This document shows positions 37,441 through 49,636 of a DNA stretch of 64,000 nucleotides, one piece after another. The notes under the pieces are model-generated. The model ran no database searches, had not been told where the DNA came from, and saw nothing but the letters and a program-made list of their open reading frames with translations. The position numbers and the translations under genes were made by a program. Each line of letters opens with the position of its first letter. Within the stretch, counting starts at the first letter, position 1. The stretch spans positions 2,108,001 to 2,172,000 of the forward strand of contig CM055615.1 of assembly GCA_029379385.1 (NCBI GenBank). Direction: 5' to 3'. The DNA comes from Quillaja saponaria. Lineage: Eukaryota; Streptophyta; Magnoliopsida; Fabales; Quillajaceae.

Positions 37441-38439
37441 AGTCGATGATGAACCACCACCTTGTCTGATTGTACCTTTCCTCATAAGTAACGTTATTTG
37501 TAAATAAATTTAAAGTTAACTTATACAATTTGAAACATATATATAGAAAAATGGCACATGCATGAAGATGATCCTTTCCCACTACAATTTTAAAGTAGGG
37601 TTAACTTCAGGGTAAAGTGATGAACCCAACCTTATTAAGTTGGCCTGACTTTCTTGAGCTTCAACTTCAACTGAAAGTAGCAAAATAGATAACAAGAACA
37701 CAACTACAAGAGCCATGATAGAGAAAAGTAATAAACAGAAAATATAGAGTATACTTTTCCCAACATATTGGTGGAAGTGTCATGAGGAATTAATTCTTCC
37801 TTCTCAACTCACAAGCCCCAAAAATAAACTAAATGGGCCACACAAAAAATAAAAAAAATAATGCCACTACATATAATATGATCGTGCTCTGGACTTGTTA
37901 CATCTTATCATCAACTAGTTGTAAAGGTGTCCCGTGTATCAATTTCTATGAAAGCACAAGGCAGAAGACTTGAGAACTATTTAGTATAAACGCTAAGACA
38001 AGCTTAAAATTATAAAAGTCCATATACCATCTTAACTCAAATAACCTTGACCAATGTTTAAAAAAAATTAGTATATTTCTTTTATTTATTTTTTCAGTGT
38101 GAAAGATTTGTTTCTATCTAGTTTTTATCTTATTAGGCATCTTACCTCATATAAACTTTTAACAAAATAATTCATTTTATAAATAACTTGATAATTAAAC
38201 AAAAAAGTGATATACAACAAGCCATGCAAAAATGAATATAGTAAACTCAAGTGTATGTAGAGCAGAATCCATGATAAGCAACAAACATCTTGATTGCAAA
38301 GGCCTAATAATAAAAACTGCTTTAGATTGCCAATAATAAACAACCAAGATCAAAGAAAAAACTCTTTTTCCCTTTCTTTGCTTTCAATATTTAGGTCAGC
38401 AAGTATAATTTGTCTCTCGTCCTCAAGTATCAAATTGAA

Positions 38440-39175
38440 AGCTATATCAGAAAGAAAAAAAAATTATGATTTTTGAATGAAAAATGAACAGAAAGAAACT
38501 TACAGAGTTGATATAATAGAGAAATGTCGTGTTTGCTTCTCCAAATTTGGCGGGTGTACCTATTTGTAGTCCTACTGGTTCATCGCTAAAATCTGAAATC
38601 CTACAATTCATCAGAAACAAAAAACTTAGAGATTTCCTTGTCCACAATTCATTGAATAACTTAATGTTGACTATAAAACAAAATTATTAGTCTGTAATTT
38701 TAAAGCAGGATCTGAGAATATGTTAAAGAAAGTTTATTAACAAATACAAACTTCATTAGCAACATCATTCAATTGTCCATTCTTAAGTTTTCACCTTCAG
38801 GAGAAGTACTAGTTCTCTTATATGACAGCTTCATGTGGTTAATTTGGCTTTATATTAGGTAATTGGAAAAGCCCATGTGTTGGATGAAATAATCAATTAT
38901 GTTCCTCTCAATGAAACTTGCTTTAGTGAATCCCATGTCTTATGACTCTACAATAACCTAGATATTCAAAAAATGAATATCATGGCATCATCTTTGCTAT
39001 CTCAGCAGCGATACAGCCCCAATCAGCACACATGTTTGACTGATGGCAACCCCAGCACTACCACTTCCTTCACTAGTATTGCAAGTGACTATCCTCTTCT
39101 AGATAGTACTTCAACTTCAATTTTACATCAAGTGCAGAGCTTAGATTTACACTCTGAGGTATACCCAAAATGACC
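38440..39175. other. Unassigned coding-like segments inside the CACTA element
   Basis: Minus-strand frame 38447–38647 contains ISDFSDEPVGLQIGTPAKFG followed by a good splice donor. Plus-strand frame 38973–39173 reads MNIMASSLLSQQRYSPNQHT and a Ser/Thr-rich stretch ending before GTATACC. Neither is recognised. They may be pieces of another CACTA gene or of captured host sequence. Confidence 0.3.
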
Positions 39176-40518
39176 AAATAAATAAAAATGTACTTTCTTT
39201 TTCTTCTCTAATTCTAAAAAGTGACAAACACATAATTTTTAGGATATTGGTAGTCTGTTTTGGGAGATGGGAGACCAAATACCAAACTTTCTCAATCCAT
39301 ATTATTAGAGGGCTACCTTACAAACATATTGTAAGCCTCAAATCCTACCTCATAGAAAGGAAAAAAAAAAAATATGAAATTTAAATTTACCCATTACTCT
39401 TCTTTTTCTATGATTTTTTTTTCTTTTTTGAATCTTTTCCAATATATATAGGTGAGAAAAATCCAAACAAGAAATGAAACTATGTGCCTCTATATATCAA
39501 TATCAGATAGAATATTGGTGGCAGTAAATTGTTTACCACAAGCACAAGAAATTTTAACAAGTGTACGTAGATAGGGGAAAATGCAAGCTAAGTGATAAAT
39601 GCAGAACAAAACTTCCTGATCTTTTACTCACCCTGTGATCCCAAAATCTTAATTAATAGCTAGATGGTGATTAGACAAGAACCTTACCTAGTGAAGGGTT
39701 AGTTGTGGGGTAGCGTCAAAGCCGAGAGTAGCAAGAGAAAGAAGCCACAAAATAACTGAGGATTTCGGTGCAAGTCTTCCAAACCGACACAACCATTACC
39801 AAAAGAAACCCTGTATTCAAACTTAAATACCCTAGAATAGAAATACGAAGGAAAAAATTGAATGTAGTATCTTTTTCACTAGGGATGAAGACTAGCGACG
39901 AAGTAGGCTGAAGCTAATAACTCTTTTCCTCCATTCTCGTTTTTTTGCAATGATGAAACAAAAATGAAAAAAAAAATTAGAGATCAATTTTCCACATAAA
40001 AGAATAATTCAACAAACAATTTCCGAGGCTTACCGTATCAAAGATCGATTGTGAAGGAGTAGCTTCTTGGAGGGTATATGAGTTTCTTACAAAATCAAAA
40101 GGGAAAAACTCAAAAAAATTTCATTGGAAAGTGAAACATAGGAGATATTTAATGACTTATCCTCGACGGGGTATTTTGATTACTAGGGACGGATGACCCA
40201 TCTCAGATAATATCAAAACAAGTACCATTTACTAAAACGACATTACAATTTGTGTTTTATTATTCTCGACGAACATATACTTTCCTCGACGGTACATGAT
40301 CGTCGAGGATAAGTTAATTTTTATAAATAATTATTGGTTTCTTGTTTTAATAGTAAGGACAAGCTTACCCGTCCAGGATAATATTTTCCTGTCCCTAATA
40401 ATATTATGTAAGACGGGACTATCTGTGATGGTTGTTCCCATCGAGAATTACCTTTATCCACGACTGATTTATTTGGGATAGGTGTGTCCCATCGAGGATA
40501 ACGTCAATTCTAGTAGTG

Positions 40519-41750
<1,232 letters not shown>

Positions 41751-42150
41751 TAGTGAAATTTCCAAGGCAAGCATTGGAGCTTAGAGCAAGACCCTGTCCA
41801 TGTAGTTGTGCAATCACTGTCAACTCTATCACAACATTTGCAAATTACTCCAAGAGTAGCAAAAATCTTTGAGTACCCTGCAACAATCACACACATAAGA
41901 TTATTAAGCAAAAACCAGAACAATTCTCACATTAATACATAAAACACTCAGAGAGCAGGGGAGACAGAGAAAACAGATCAAAAACAGAGCAAAAACAGAG
42001 AGATTAGCTTAGTAGAATAGTAGTAGGTTACCTTGATGGGATACTGAAGAAAAGTGGCCTTGCTTCTGTCATTCTTGTACTTTGGGATGCTGAAACGGTT
42101 AATATAAGCAAAGCCAGAAGCAGCAGAGAGGGCTTAAGCATATTGCCCAT
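41751..42150 (-). pseudogene. Possible small cysteine-rich secreted peptide, frame disrupted
   Basis: Exon 1 (42150–42032) encodes a good signal peptide, MGNMLKPSLLLLALLILTVS, then RPLFFSIPS, with a GT donor. After an AG acceptor, exon 2 (41877 to about 41751) has a frame reading GYSKIFATLGVICKCC, then C-x7-C-x4-C and LQCLPW. The cysteine spacing is C-x-CC-x6-C-x7-C-x4-C. When spliced at these sites the two frames do not join: one base is in excess or two are missing, and the spliced frame stops soon after. After LPW the cysteine frame also fails to stop at the nearby TAA (41753–41751), which belongs to another frame. Either a small indel has broken the gene or a splice site differs. I do not know the family; the layout suggests an apoplastic peptide. 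The 42160–42180 upstream region is short and AT-rich. Confidence 0.4.
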
Positions 42151-42179
42151 ATCTCTCACTTTTTGACAAAATATAAAAC

Positions 42180-43040
42180 CTCAAGGTAATAGGTTTATAG
42201 GGTATCATGCAGTACTTATTAAGCACTAAAAGGTCAAGGGCTCAAAGGGTTGGTAGTATTCCTAATGACTTAGAAGAAGTATCTAAGCCATGAATATTAT
42301 ATTGACATTATTTTATTCTAGACAATGATGGGTTAGTTTAGTTTAATGGAGAGAAATAAAATTGTAAATGTTAATCTAGAAGCTAGGCTGTCTTTCTTGG
42401 CCTTTTCTCTATTTGAAATTGGAGCATAAGATTTGTGGTTTTCTTTGTGGATGGGCTTCTAGATGAAACACACAGATCATGCCATACGTTTCTTAATTGT
42501 CTTCGCTCTTTTAAGGCTAATGACTGAGAAATTGCATGGGAGCTTCTTCTAGGCTTCTAGTTAATCTCACTTTTGGTTGTTTCTAATTTTCTAATCAATA
42601 TTACCGCTTTCTTGTGCAAAAGACTAAACTAATCCGACGATTAGGAGTTAACAGACCAAGAAGAGACATTTCTTTTTTTATAAATATACTTGAACCTAAT
42701 TTGTCCTTTTCAATATTCATAACTTCTTCCGTAATAAAAATTAACCGTTGTTGAATGAGTGATTTTAATAATGTAATTTTACTAATGACAAACAAAAGTC
42801 ATTGTCATAAGGCTAGGGTTTAAGGGTAAATAAGTCATTGTAAAAGACCCAGTTGAGAAAAAATATATGTATATATAAATATTAAATAGACAATTCAATT
42901 ATTTCATAATGGAAATTTTAGAACTTCTTCCTCTTCTTTTCACTTTTCGCTTTCAATTTTCAACTACCAAAGAAATAGCATGTAGTGAACGGAATACACA
43001 GTATGGTTAGGGAAGATAAATAAAAAATAAAAAGAAGAAA
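42180..43040. other. Spacer before the tRNA genes
   Basis: AT-rich, no gene recognised. The open frame 42601–42795 has no supported homology. Confidence 0.45.
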
Positions 43041-43042
43041 AC

Positions 43043-43123
43043 GTGAGCGGCAGGATTCGAACCTGCGCGGGCAAAGCCCACATGATTTCTAGTCATGCCC
43101 GATAACCACTCCGGCACGCTCAC
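43043..43123 (-). tRNA. tRNA-Ser (AGA)
   Basis: Read on the minus strand it starts GTGAGCGTGCCGGAGTGGTT and ends in a perfect T arm (GCAGG-TTCGAAT-CCTGC) and acceptor CGCTCAC, which pairs with the 5' GTGAGCG. The anticodon loop is CTAGAAA, so the anticodon is AGA (plus-strand 43088–43090). The long variable arm (TGGGC-TTT-GCCCG type) is the class II feature of serine tRNAs. No intron. A good internal A box and B box (GGTTCGAATCC) are present. It looks functional. Confidence 0.95.
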
Positions 43124-43184
43124 TTATTGATATTCAGATTTAGTTATAATATTTAAATCAATAAATATTAAAAAATAAAAAAAA

Positions 43185-43257
43185 TGGAGATGCGGTGTAT
43201 CGATCCCCTTACCTCTCGCATGCTAAGCGAGCGCTCTACCATCTGAGCTACATCCCC
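43185..43257 (-). tRNA. tRNA-Ala (AGC) with T-stem mismatches
   Basis: A 73-nt cloverleaf on the minus strand beginning GGGGATGTAGCTCAGATGGT, with anticodon loop TTAGCAT (anticodon AGC, plus-strand 43222–43224) and ending CATCTCCA. The acceptor, D and anticodon stems pair well. The T arm reads AGGGG-ATCGATA-CACCG: the outermost pair is A/G and an inner pair is G/A, where the usual plant gene has five proper pairs. The B box is kept (GGATCGATACA, slightly off consensus). It may be a weakly functional copy or a decaying one. It lies 61 bp from the tRNA-Ser gene in the same orientation. Confidence 0.88.
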
Positions 43258-44620
43258 TGAGCTGTGGTTGTATAATTTAATTTTATTTAAAATTTATAGT
43301 CTAGTAATTCCATCGAATGTTCATTCATGCAAATTGATGATCCCTATTTGCTCATATTAATTTCTCCACCTGCTTTAAGGATTTCAGTTTAGAGTTTTCG
43401 GTTGAAGAATTTACTCCAATAACGTTACATGCATATAATTTTTTCATATAAGCTTTGTAATTGATATAATAATATAAATTCATTGATAAATTCTTGTAAA
43501 AGAAATAATGAAAGTGATAATTATTAACAATGAATTCGTTTGATAACTCAAAATGCGCTCTCCAAGAGATTGAGAGTTAAAATATTCTCTATTGCAACCT
43601 GTAATTAGTGATAAATTTATATTTCTAGCGAATGATCATAGCCACTTTCTAAGAGATCCTAATCTTCGATCTCGACATAGGTGTAATGAGATTTATTTAA
43701 ATATATGGTGATTGTGACTTGAATTCAAAGTTCTCTATTGGAGAGTGAGAAATAATGTCCTATTTTTTTCTACCAAAAAATAGAAGTGATAACTTAGAAT
43801 ATAAATTCAACAATTACCTTATAAGAAATTTATCACTTATAATTCATATAAATTTATCGGTTGTGTGCTTCTGGTATTATTCTCTCAAGGTTATAACATG
43901 AGCACACAAATCTTGATTTCCCTTCAATAAAACAAAGCTCTTAGTTTAACAAATTAAACAAAACAATGTCTATAATGTAATACTGCTTATGAAAGTTCAA
44001 TTAGTCATGAGAAGTAAGCCCATGCTAGGTATGGAATTATATAATGAGTTATTCTTGAACTAACCAGTTTTCAGAATATTATCATTGAAATACGGAGGCA
44101 AATCGTACCATAGGATATCTCTTTCTTCTTCCAAGTCTATTTCTTTGATAAATTAATGTAACATGAAACTCTTCGTTACTCTCCCTCTTTTCGGGTCTAT
44201 TGAAAAACCACAGTTAAGTTAGTAATTTTTTATTTCTTATAATTTGATACCATATTACAATAGAAAAATACTATATATAATATAGATGAATTGACCTAGC
44301 ACACAACAAATACAATAAATTCGGCAAAAAGGACATCACGGGAACGCTAAAAAACATTCCAAGAAATTGCAACTGATTCACATTAAGTTGACAAAAACAT
44401 GTAGATAGATTAAACTTCATAATAAAATTCACAACAGTTTGGTACATAAGAAGAAAAAATTACAACTGATTTACATTAAGCTGGCAAAAACATATGCAGC
44501 CCTTCAACCCTCAAATACACACAAGGACTTCATATTTCCATCTTCCTACATGAAAGGAAACCACTTGGCAAAAGGAAGAGGGGAAAAAAATTTATTGGCT
44601 TTAATAAACTGAGAATTATG
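43258..44620. other. Spacer between the tRNA-Ala and PTRE1
   Basis: AT-rich, no coding exon, RNA gene or transposon end recognised. Confidence 0.5.
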
Positions 44621-44623
44621 GCA

Positions 44624-47600
44624 TTATATATAATCTCTATCGTTCCTGAAATGCTCCAAATCCGGATGAATGCTACCTCCAGGCCTGCGAGGTTTTCTGC
44701 AAGATATCGAAGAAAAATATAATATTAGGCATCTATCAGAGATGGATTCCAAGGCATCCAACAAAAGATTTCTAAAGAAGTCCTAACTCATACACTGTAA
44801 TTTTACCAGCTATTACCCTGTCAAATATGCATACAGAGGAAGTTCATTTTGTTAATTTTCCTTTTCATTTAATTTTTTAATTAATTTTTTTTTTTCCCTT
44901 TGTGTGAGGGGGTAGAGGGGTTGTGTGAATATGATTGCAAGCTCCATCCTACCTTGCAAATCTGTTTGGCTCAAAACCAGGGACACCTGGTGGACCATAG
45001 GGATCAAAACGAGCACCCGGTGGAACACCCCTGATTTGATATAGAAAAACCAAAAATATTAAATGCATAACAAGCCACGTATCCAGAAAAATAAAATGAA
45101 TAATAAGTCAATCAGAGAGGGCTCCAAAAAACTTACGGTGGTCCTCCAAGGATACCGGGTTCTCCACCAAACCAACGGGGATCATTAGGCCCTGCTTCCA
45201 CATTGCATAAATATAATAAGATATTTATTTTTAGAATAGATGTGGCATGCTCACTTGTGAAAAAATTAGAAAAGAAAGACTTATTCTACAAACCTAAAAG
45301 CATGCTCCCGCCTCCAGAATCACCTCTGAAAAGTCAACAAATAAAATTTCGAAGAATAAACTTTTAGAGCTGGGAACTAGAAGATAAAACTATCACTGGT
45401 TGAAAAGAAAAAAGAAAGAAAGATGATATGGGACAGGAAAAACCTAGAAGGATACATTCCCGCTCCAGGACCTGGAAAAAGATCACTACCACCATATGGA
45501 TTAACAGGAGGATACACAATTCTGCAACAAAAGCCAGATTCTCATATTGATGAATTCAAATGTGATACAAAATCAGTAGTAAAATCTAAACATAAGAAAG
45601 TGTGTGGATATGGTTAATGCAACATTTGCAGATGACATGGATAAAAATTGGAAAGAAATACATAACAGAAAGGCAACTGACTGCAAGTCACAAGCTAAAC
45701 AGCACATACATTAACAAGAAGCATCAGCTAATTTGTTCTTAAAAGACTATTTACGGCTTTATATAAATAAGTGGTATGTCTTTAGCTATAGTATATTGGT
45801 TTATGGGACCCAAAAGATACCATTTGGTAAATCCTTTGGCACCTGCAAACAAGGAATTAAAATTCCTTTCGAGATACTGTTTCAACAAGCACAGAAACGG
45901 AAACGATTCGAGAAACAGTATGGATACAGCATAGAAACGCTAATTTTTGTGGAAACGCATGAAAATACATAATAAAACACATATTATAATAATTGTAGGT
46001 ATCTAACATTATTAATTTAATACATAAAATACTATTAAATATATAACAAAGTAAAATTCTAAAAATAGACATACAAATTAGAGAAAAATATCAAATTATA
46101 ATTACATCCAATTAATAGTGGAGTGACTAGCAAGTGCTCAACCCATATTTAATGAATTTTTTAATTTGAACCAATATATATATGTTCTGAAAATTTAATA
46201 TTATCTATCACTAAGTTAAACTAAATTAATAAAAAATATTTGTATAAAAAATAATAATAAATAAATAAAAGACCAAGAAACCTAACATAGGTGAAATCTT
46301 AAAAAAAAGTATCTTCGCTAAATTATACCATATGAATATACATCAAATAAGATTAAAAATAAATAAAATTGAAATCCTAAAATATGAAGAGAACTAGAGC
46401 CAAAATTTTAGATTTTTAAATTTTGAAAATGACCTATTTGTGTCGACCCATTTCTTGTGAAAACGATAGAAACGACCCTGTTTTGTGTAGAAATGCCTAT
46501 GTTTCGTGTGGAAACGCCCCCGTTTCATGTGGAAACGCTCCCGTTTCGTGTAGAAACGATGTTGCGTTTCTATAAGTGAGTTTCGTTTCGGGTAGTGTGG
46601 AAACGGAAACATTTAGCACGTTTCGACACGAATTTTTAAACCTTGCCTGGAAAAAGCACTAATAATCTTGCTGCAGCAAGTCAAGGTAAGTTCACAACAT
46701 AGAAAATGTTCATCTTTGGTAATGAAAATTAAGACACATAGACTAATGAATCCATATAACTTGAAAAAAGAAAAAGCTCTAATTGATAGAAAGAAGGAAG
46801 GCAAACATCAAACAATGGAGGTTAGATATAATTGAACGTAGCAATTCTATTGCTGCGCATGAATACACACAAAGGGGACGGAGGGTCTGTTAACTTTAAC
46901 CGTGTATTACCCTATATCGGAAACCTCAGAAAATTATAGGGACCAAGTATGGAACCGAATTAATCCGCGAGACTATTATAACCACAAGGCATACCCTGAA
47001 GGATGAGTTGGAGGACCCGCAGGTTCACCAAATCCAATACCAGGCACATTAATATTACTTCTTGATCTCTCACTGGTCTGTGACCTACAAATCAAGCACC
47101 AAAAATTCGTAAACATGATTACCAGGGATTAACATCCTTGTCAGTGCAAAATTATATATATACAGAAGGGTTCATCATATACACACCAAAAGTTGAAGCC
47201 CAAAAGAGCAAACTAATTCCCCCATAATATACAGGCAGAAACAATATTCACATTTGATTTCCATTTTTCTCATCTTTCTTCATGGAGAGGAAGTGGAAGC
47301 ATATTCACATACAACGGGTATAGTGGCACATAGCAACTACAATCATATATGGAGCTTTAACCAATGACCCTCCCTAATCAAATTCATTATCATACCCACT
47401 TACCTAGGTAATTTCCATATAATCTATCAAAGATAGTATCGGTGTGGTCAAGTGGCTGTGTCGTCAAAAAGCCAGAAGAGAGACATGGTGATCCTATCAT
47501 TATACTTTCCAAAACAAGTTAAGAAGGACATTTTAGATATTTTTTGTAATAGAAAAGACTGACACCTTTAGAATTACTCCCTCAATCATAGAAAGAATGT

Positions 47601-49616
47601 CTTCTGTGAACTAAGAAAGTTCAATTAATAAAGTGCCAACTCACAAATTATGTTCTTCCTCTAAAAGAACCGTTTCCTGGGGAAATAAAATAGTTATTCA
47701 GGAAGAATAAATTATAGCTGGATAGTTTTAAATGAGGGGAGTTATAGAAAACAAAGAGAACAATGTTTTGAATGGACATATATTTTGAGACAGACCTATT
47801 TGAAAGGAAAACAGCCTTTTTGGGACAAGGGGGTATGAAATTACTTGACTTTCCTTCATGGTGATTGCATGAAGAAACAAGTAACTTCACCAGGGTAGAG
47901 GTTATCAACACAACCATTTCCAAACCATAAGTTATAAGGACATGGATATGGGGACACGAAAAAATCCAGGTGTGTAGTGTCATGTTGGGACTGATACTCT
48001 GACACAGTAAGCCAATAGGTAGAAATGTTCATGTTTCAAAGAAACATGTCTTTACATATTAAGGATTTTCTAAAATTGATATGCTGCAATAGAAGAAAAG
48101 TTTGAAGAAAGAAAGGGAAAGGGGGAGGGGGCGAGAAAGAGCCTAGAGGACAGTAACCAAAATCATATTCAACCATCAAATCTAAATCTAGACACTTTCA
48201 ATGATAATGGGGCCTTTCGCCCTTTACATAGGCAGTCACAAAATAATCCTAATCCTAACAAACAATAGGAAATGCTCCATAAGATAATAGGAAAGTCTAA
48301 TACCTAAATCAACAGAAGCTCTAATGATTAAAACCCAAATAATGAAACCCCAGAAATCAAACAGTATTCATGTACTGAAATTGATAAGAAAACTAAAAGA
48401 AATGCGGAGTAAATCTTTAGGTAATTGGATTCATATTAATAAATAATAGAAGTAAAAATTATCATATTAAGTACTAAGAGTAGACATATTGACATAACAC
48501 TGAACCATGTACTATCAAAACAAATAAACATTCTATGGTTAATGGATATTCTCCTATATTGAACATTTCTTGTCAACATTTTACAGAAGACTTCACATAA
48601 AGCAAGACAAGACATACGGGGTGAGATGACACTTCATAGAAACAAGAAGTCATAATTCATAAAAAGTCAAATGTACATGTGTTGAAAATGTGTTAGGAAA
48701 AATAAGGTGCCAGTGTTGAACGGCTGTTATGTTTAATTGTGTATTAAACGCCGCAACATGTGATTTCCATGGTAGGTGAGTGCAAATTACAGTCCAACAG
48801 CTTAGCTGACATTTGCATAGTCAAATTACACAAAAAATAGTATTCCTTATTTAACTACACTATCACTTTATCATAACCATGCTACAGAATTACCTTGGAG
48901 GATTACTGGATGAACTAGACGAACCATCCAACTTAGACAAGATTTCTGTGTCCAGACTCCTCAAGAGTTTCTCTAAATTCTTAAACTGTGCAGAATAATT
49001 ACTGCTTCCGTTCTCTCCAACATAGTCTACAACACTGCCAATACCCATAAGGAGGATATTAAAGAAGAACAATTAAAAGATATAAATGAAACCCAGTTAC
49101 AAAAGTTAAATCCTAAGCAATACAGAGATTAAACAAATAGAAAGACCAATTACTTAATTTCAAGATGGGAAGGTTCAGAAACTCCTTGAGATAAAGCATG
49201 AACAAGTAACTTGTCTCCCATGACAAGGCACTTAACCAGCACTTTCTTTGAACCCTTTTCAGGGTTTATATATACAAACGCGTATTCATCATCACGTTCG
49301 TTCCACCTATCATTACCCACCTCATCTGCATACAAAACATTGACAGAGCGCTAAGACAGAGAAAACAAACAAATAGGTTGTACCCATAATTTTGGAGTTT
49401 AAAAAGAGAAGGAAAATTAGACCAACGAGAAGCGTGATTACCAGTGAAGGGATTAGAAAGGGCATCTTCGGAGAAGGCGGAGGGACCTGTGGCCGTGAGG
49501 ACGTGACCAGTGGCTAGAAAGGTCGCATGGACAGCGAAGGCAACCTTGTCATGATCGTTGCGGAAGGATGGCCTCGCCGCCCTAATCACCGCCAGTAACG
49601 TTTTCTCAGTCGCCAT
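44624..49616 (-). CDS. PTRE1: PI31-like proteasome regulator, nine exons
   Basis: Exons on the minus strand: 49616–49442, 49325–49154, 49034–48894, 47084–46995, 45521–45444, 45325–45294, 45191–45137, 45030–44953, 44696–44624. All phases agree; 894 nt, 297 residues, close to the Arabidopsis protein. The N-terminal FP domain (about 1–155) starts MATEKTLLAVIRAARPSFRN, with AFAVHATFLATGH, DEYAFVYINPEKGSKKVLVK and LLVHALSQG. The C-terminal half is the PI31 Pro/Gly-rich tail: IVYPPVNPYGGSDLFPGPGA, DPRWFGGEPGILGGPP, GARFDPYGPPGVPG, PNRFAR and the end RPGGSIHPDLEHFRND. PI31 proteins bind 20S proteasomes through this tail; the Arabidopsis one (PTRE1, At3g53970) tunes proteasome activity in auxin signalling. 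Introns 4 (1.8 kb) and 5 (1.5 kb) at 47085–48893 and 45522–46994 are long; intron 4 showed no further feature, and intron 5 holds the repeat at 46430–46640. No frame break. Confidence 0.95.
45870..46645. repeat. Palindromic GTTTCGTGTGGAAACG repeats in PTRE1 intron 5
   Basis: At 46430–46640 a short unit of the form CGTTTC(A/G)TGTGGAAACG recurs about six to eight times, with spacers such as CTCC and CCCC. Each unit is a near-palindrome (CGTTTC ... GAAACG). Related GAAACG/CGTTTC motifs also occur at 45885–45960, with about 450 bp of AT-rich sequence between. The pattern suggests the subterminal regions of a decayed DNA transposon, but clear ends were not found. Confidence 0.5.
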
Positions 49617-49636
49617 AGTCGTTTTAGTTCTTCGTC

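Larger units (their letters stand above)
35640..37485 (-). pseudogene. Transposase_24 (Ptta/En/Spm)-type gene, decayed
   Basis: The first exon (37485 to about 37042) starts MRKGTIRQGGG and has a long Arg/Gly-rich repeat tract (VDASRGRGRVDASRGRG), typical of the N-terminus of this CACTA-associated protein. Further exon-like pieces follow toward lower coordinates: HIPEDQPLIHIHGK (about 36840–36955), GFSGHPKIVSTITFLVKNYY (about 36680–36760), NNWVPYDIC, WRTKSELGEKNRLASEE (36270–36410), EEYGRPVKEIEVFNKIHMKK (36080–36160) and KHPSEWMDKYQEAMRLFIAY (35660–35760). The WVP...W.T.SE..KNR and E..GRP...E.F...H.KK patterns match the family. In-frame stops interrupt several pieces, so it is probably dead. 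The family's role in CACTA transposition is thought to be DNA binding. Confidence 0.65.
33743..40518. mobile_element. CACTA (En/Spm) transposon, 6.8 kb
   Basis: The left end is CACTACAATAAAATCACTTA and the right end, reversed, is CACTACTAGAATTGACGTTA. The flanking triplets are TAT and TGT, one mismatch from a 3-bp target duplication. Both subterminal regions carry repeated CCTGTCGAGGAT / ATCCTCGACGGG-type motifs in both orientations (left 33770–34060, right 40160–40500), as expected for transposase-binding arrays of CACTA elements. The interior holds a decayed Transposase_24-type gene on the minus strand. I found no TNP2-type (Transposase_21) catalytic gene, so this copy is probably non-autonomous. 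Confidence 0.8.

Noticed and set aside
37036..37485. CRISPR-like or satellite array
   Set aside because: Repeats are in-frame protein-coding units in a plant transposon gene; no spacers of uniform length.
45423..45617. Plus-strand open frame with Pro/Gly residues
   Set aside because: Lies over PTRE1 exon 5 on the opposite strand.
46394..46612. His/Lys/Phe repeat open frame on the minus strand
   Set aside because: A by-product of the palindromic DNA repeats, not a protein.
47440..47480. tRNA-like phrase GGTGTGGTCAAGTGGCTGTG in PTRE1 intron 4
   Set aside because: No cloverleaf or B box follows at the right distance.
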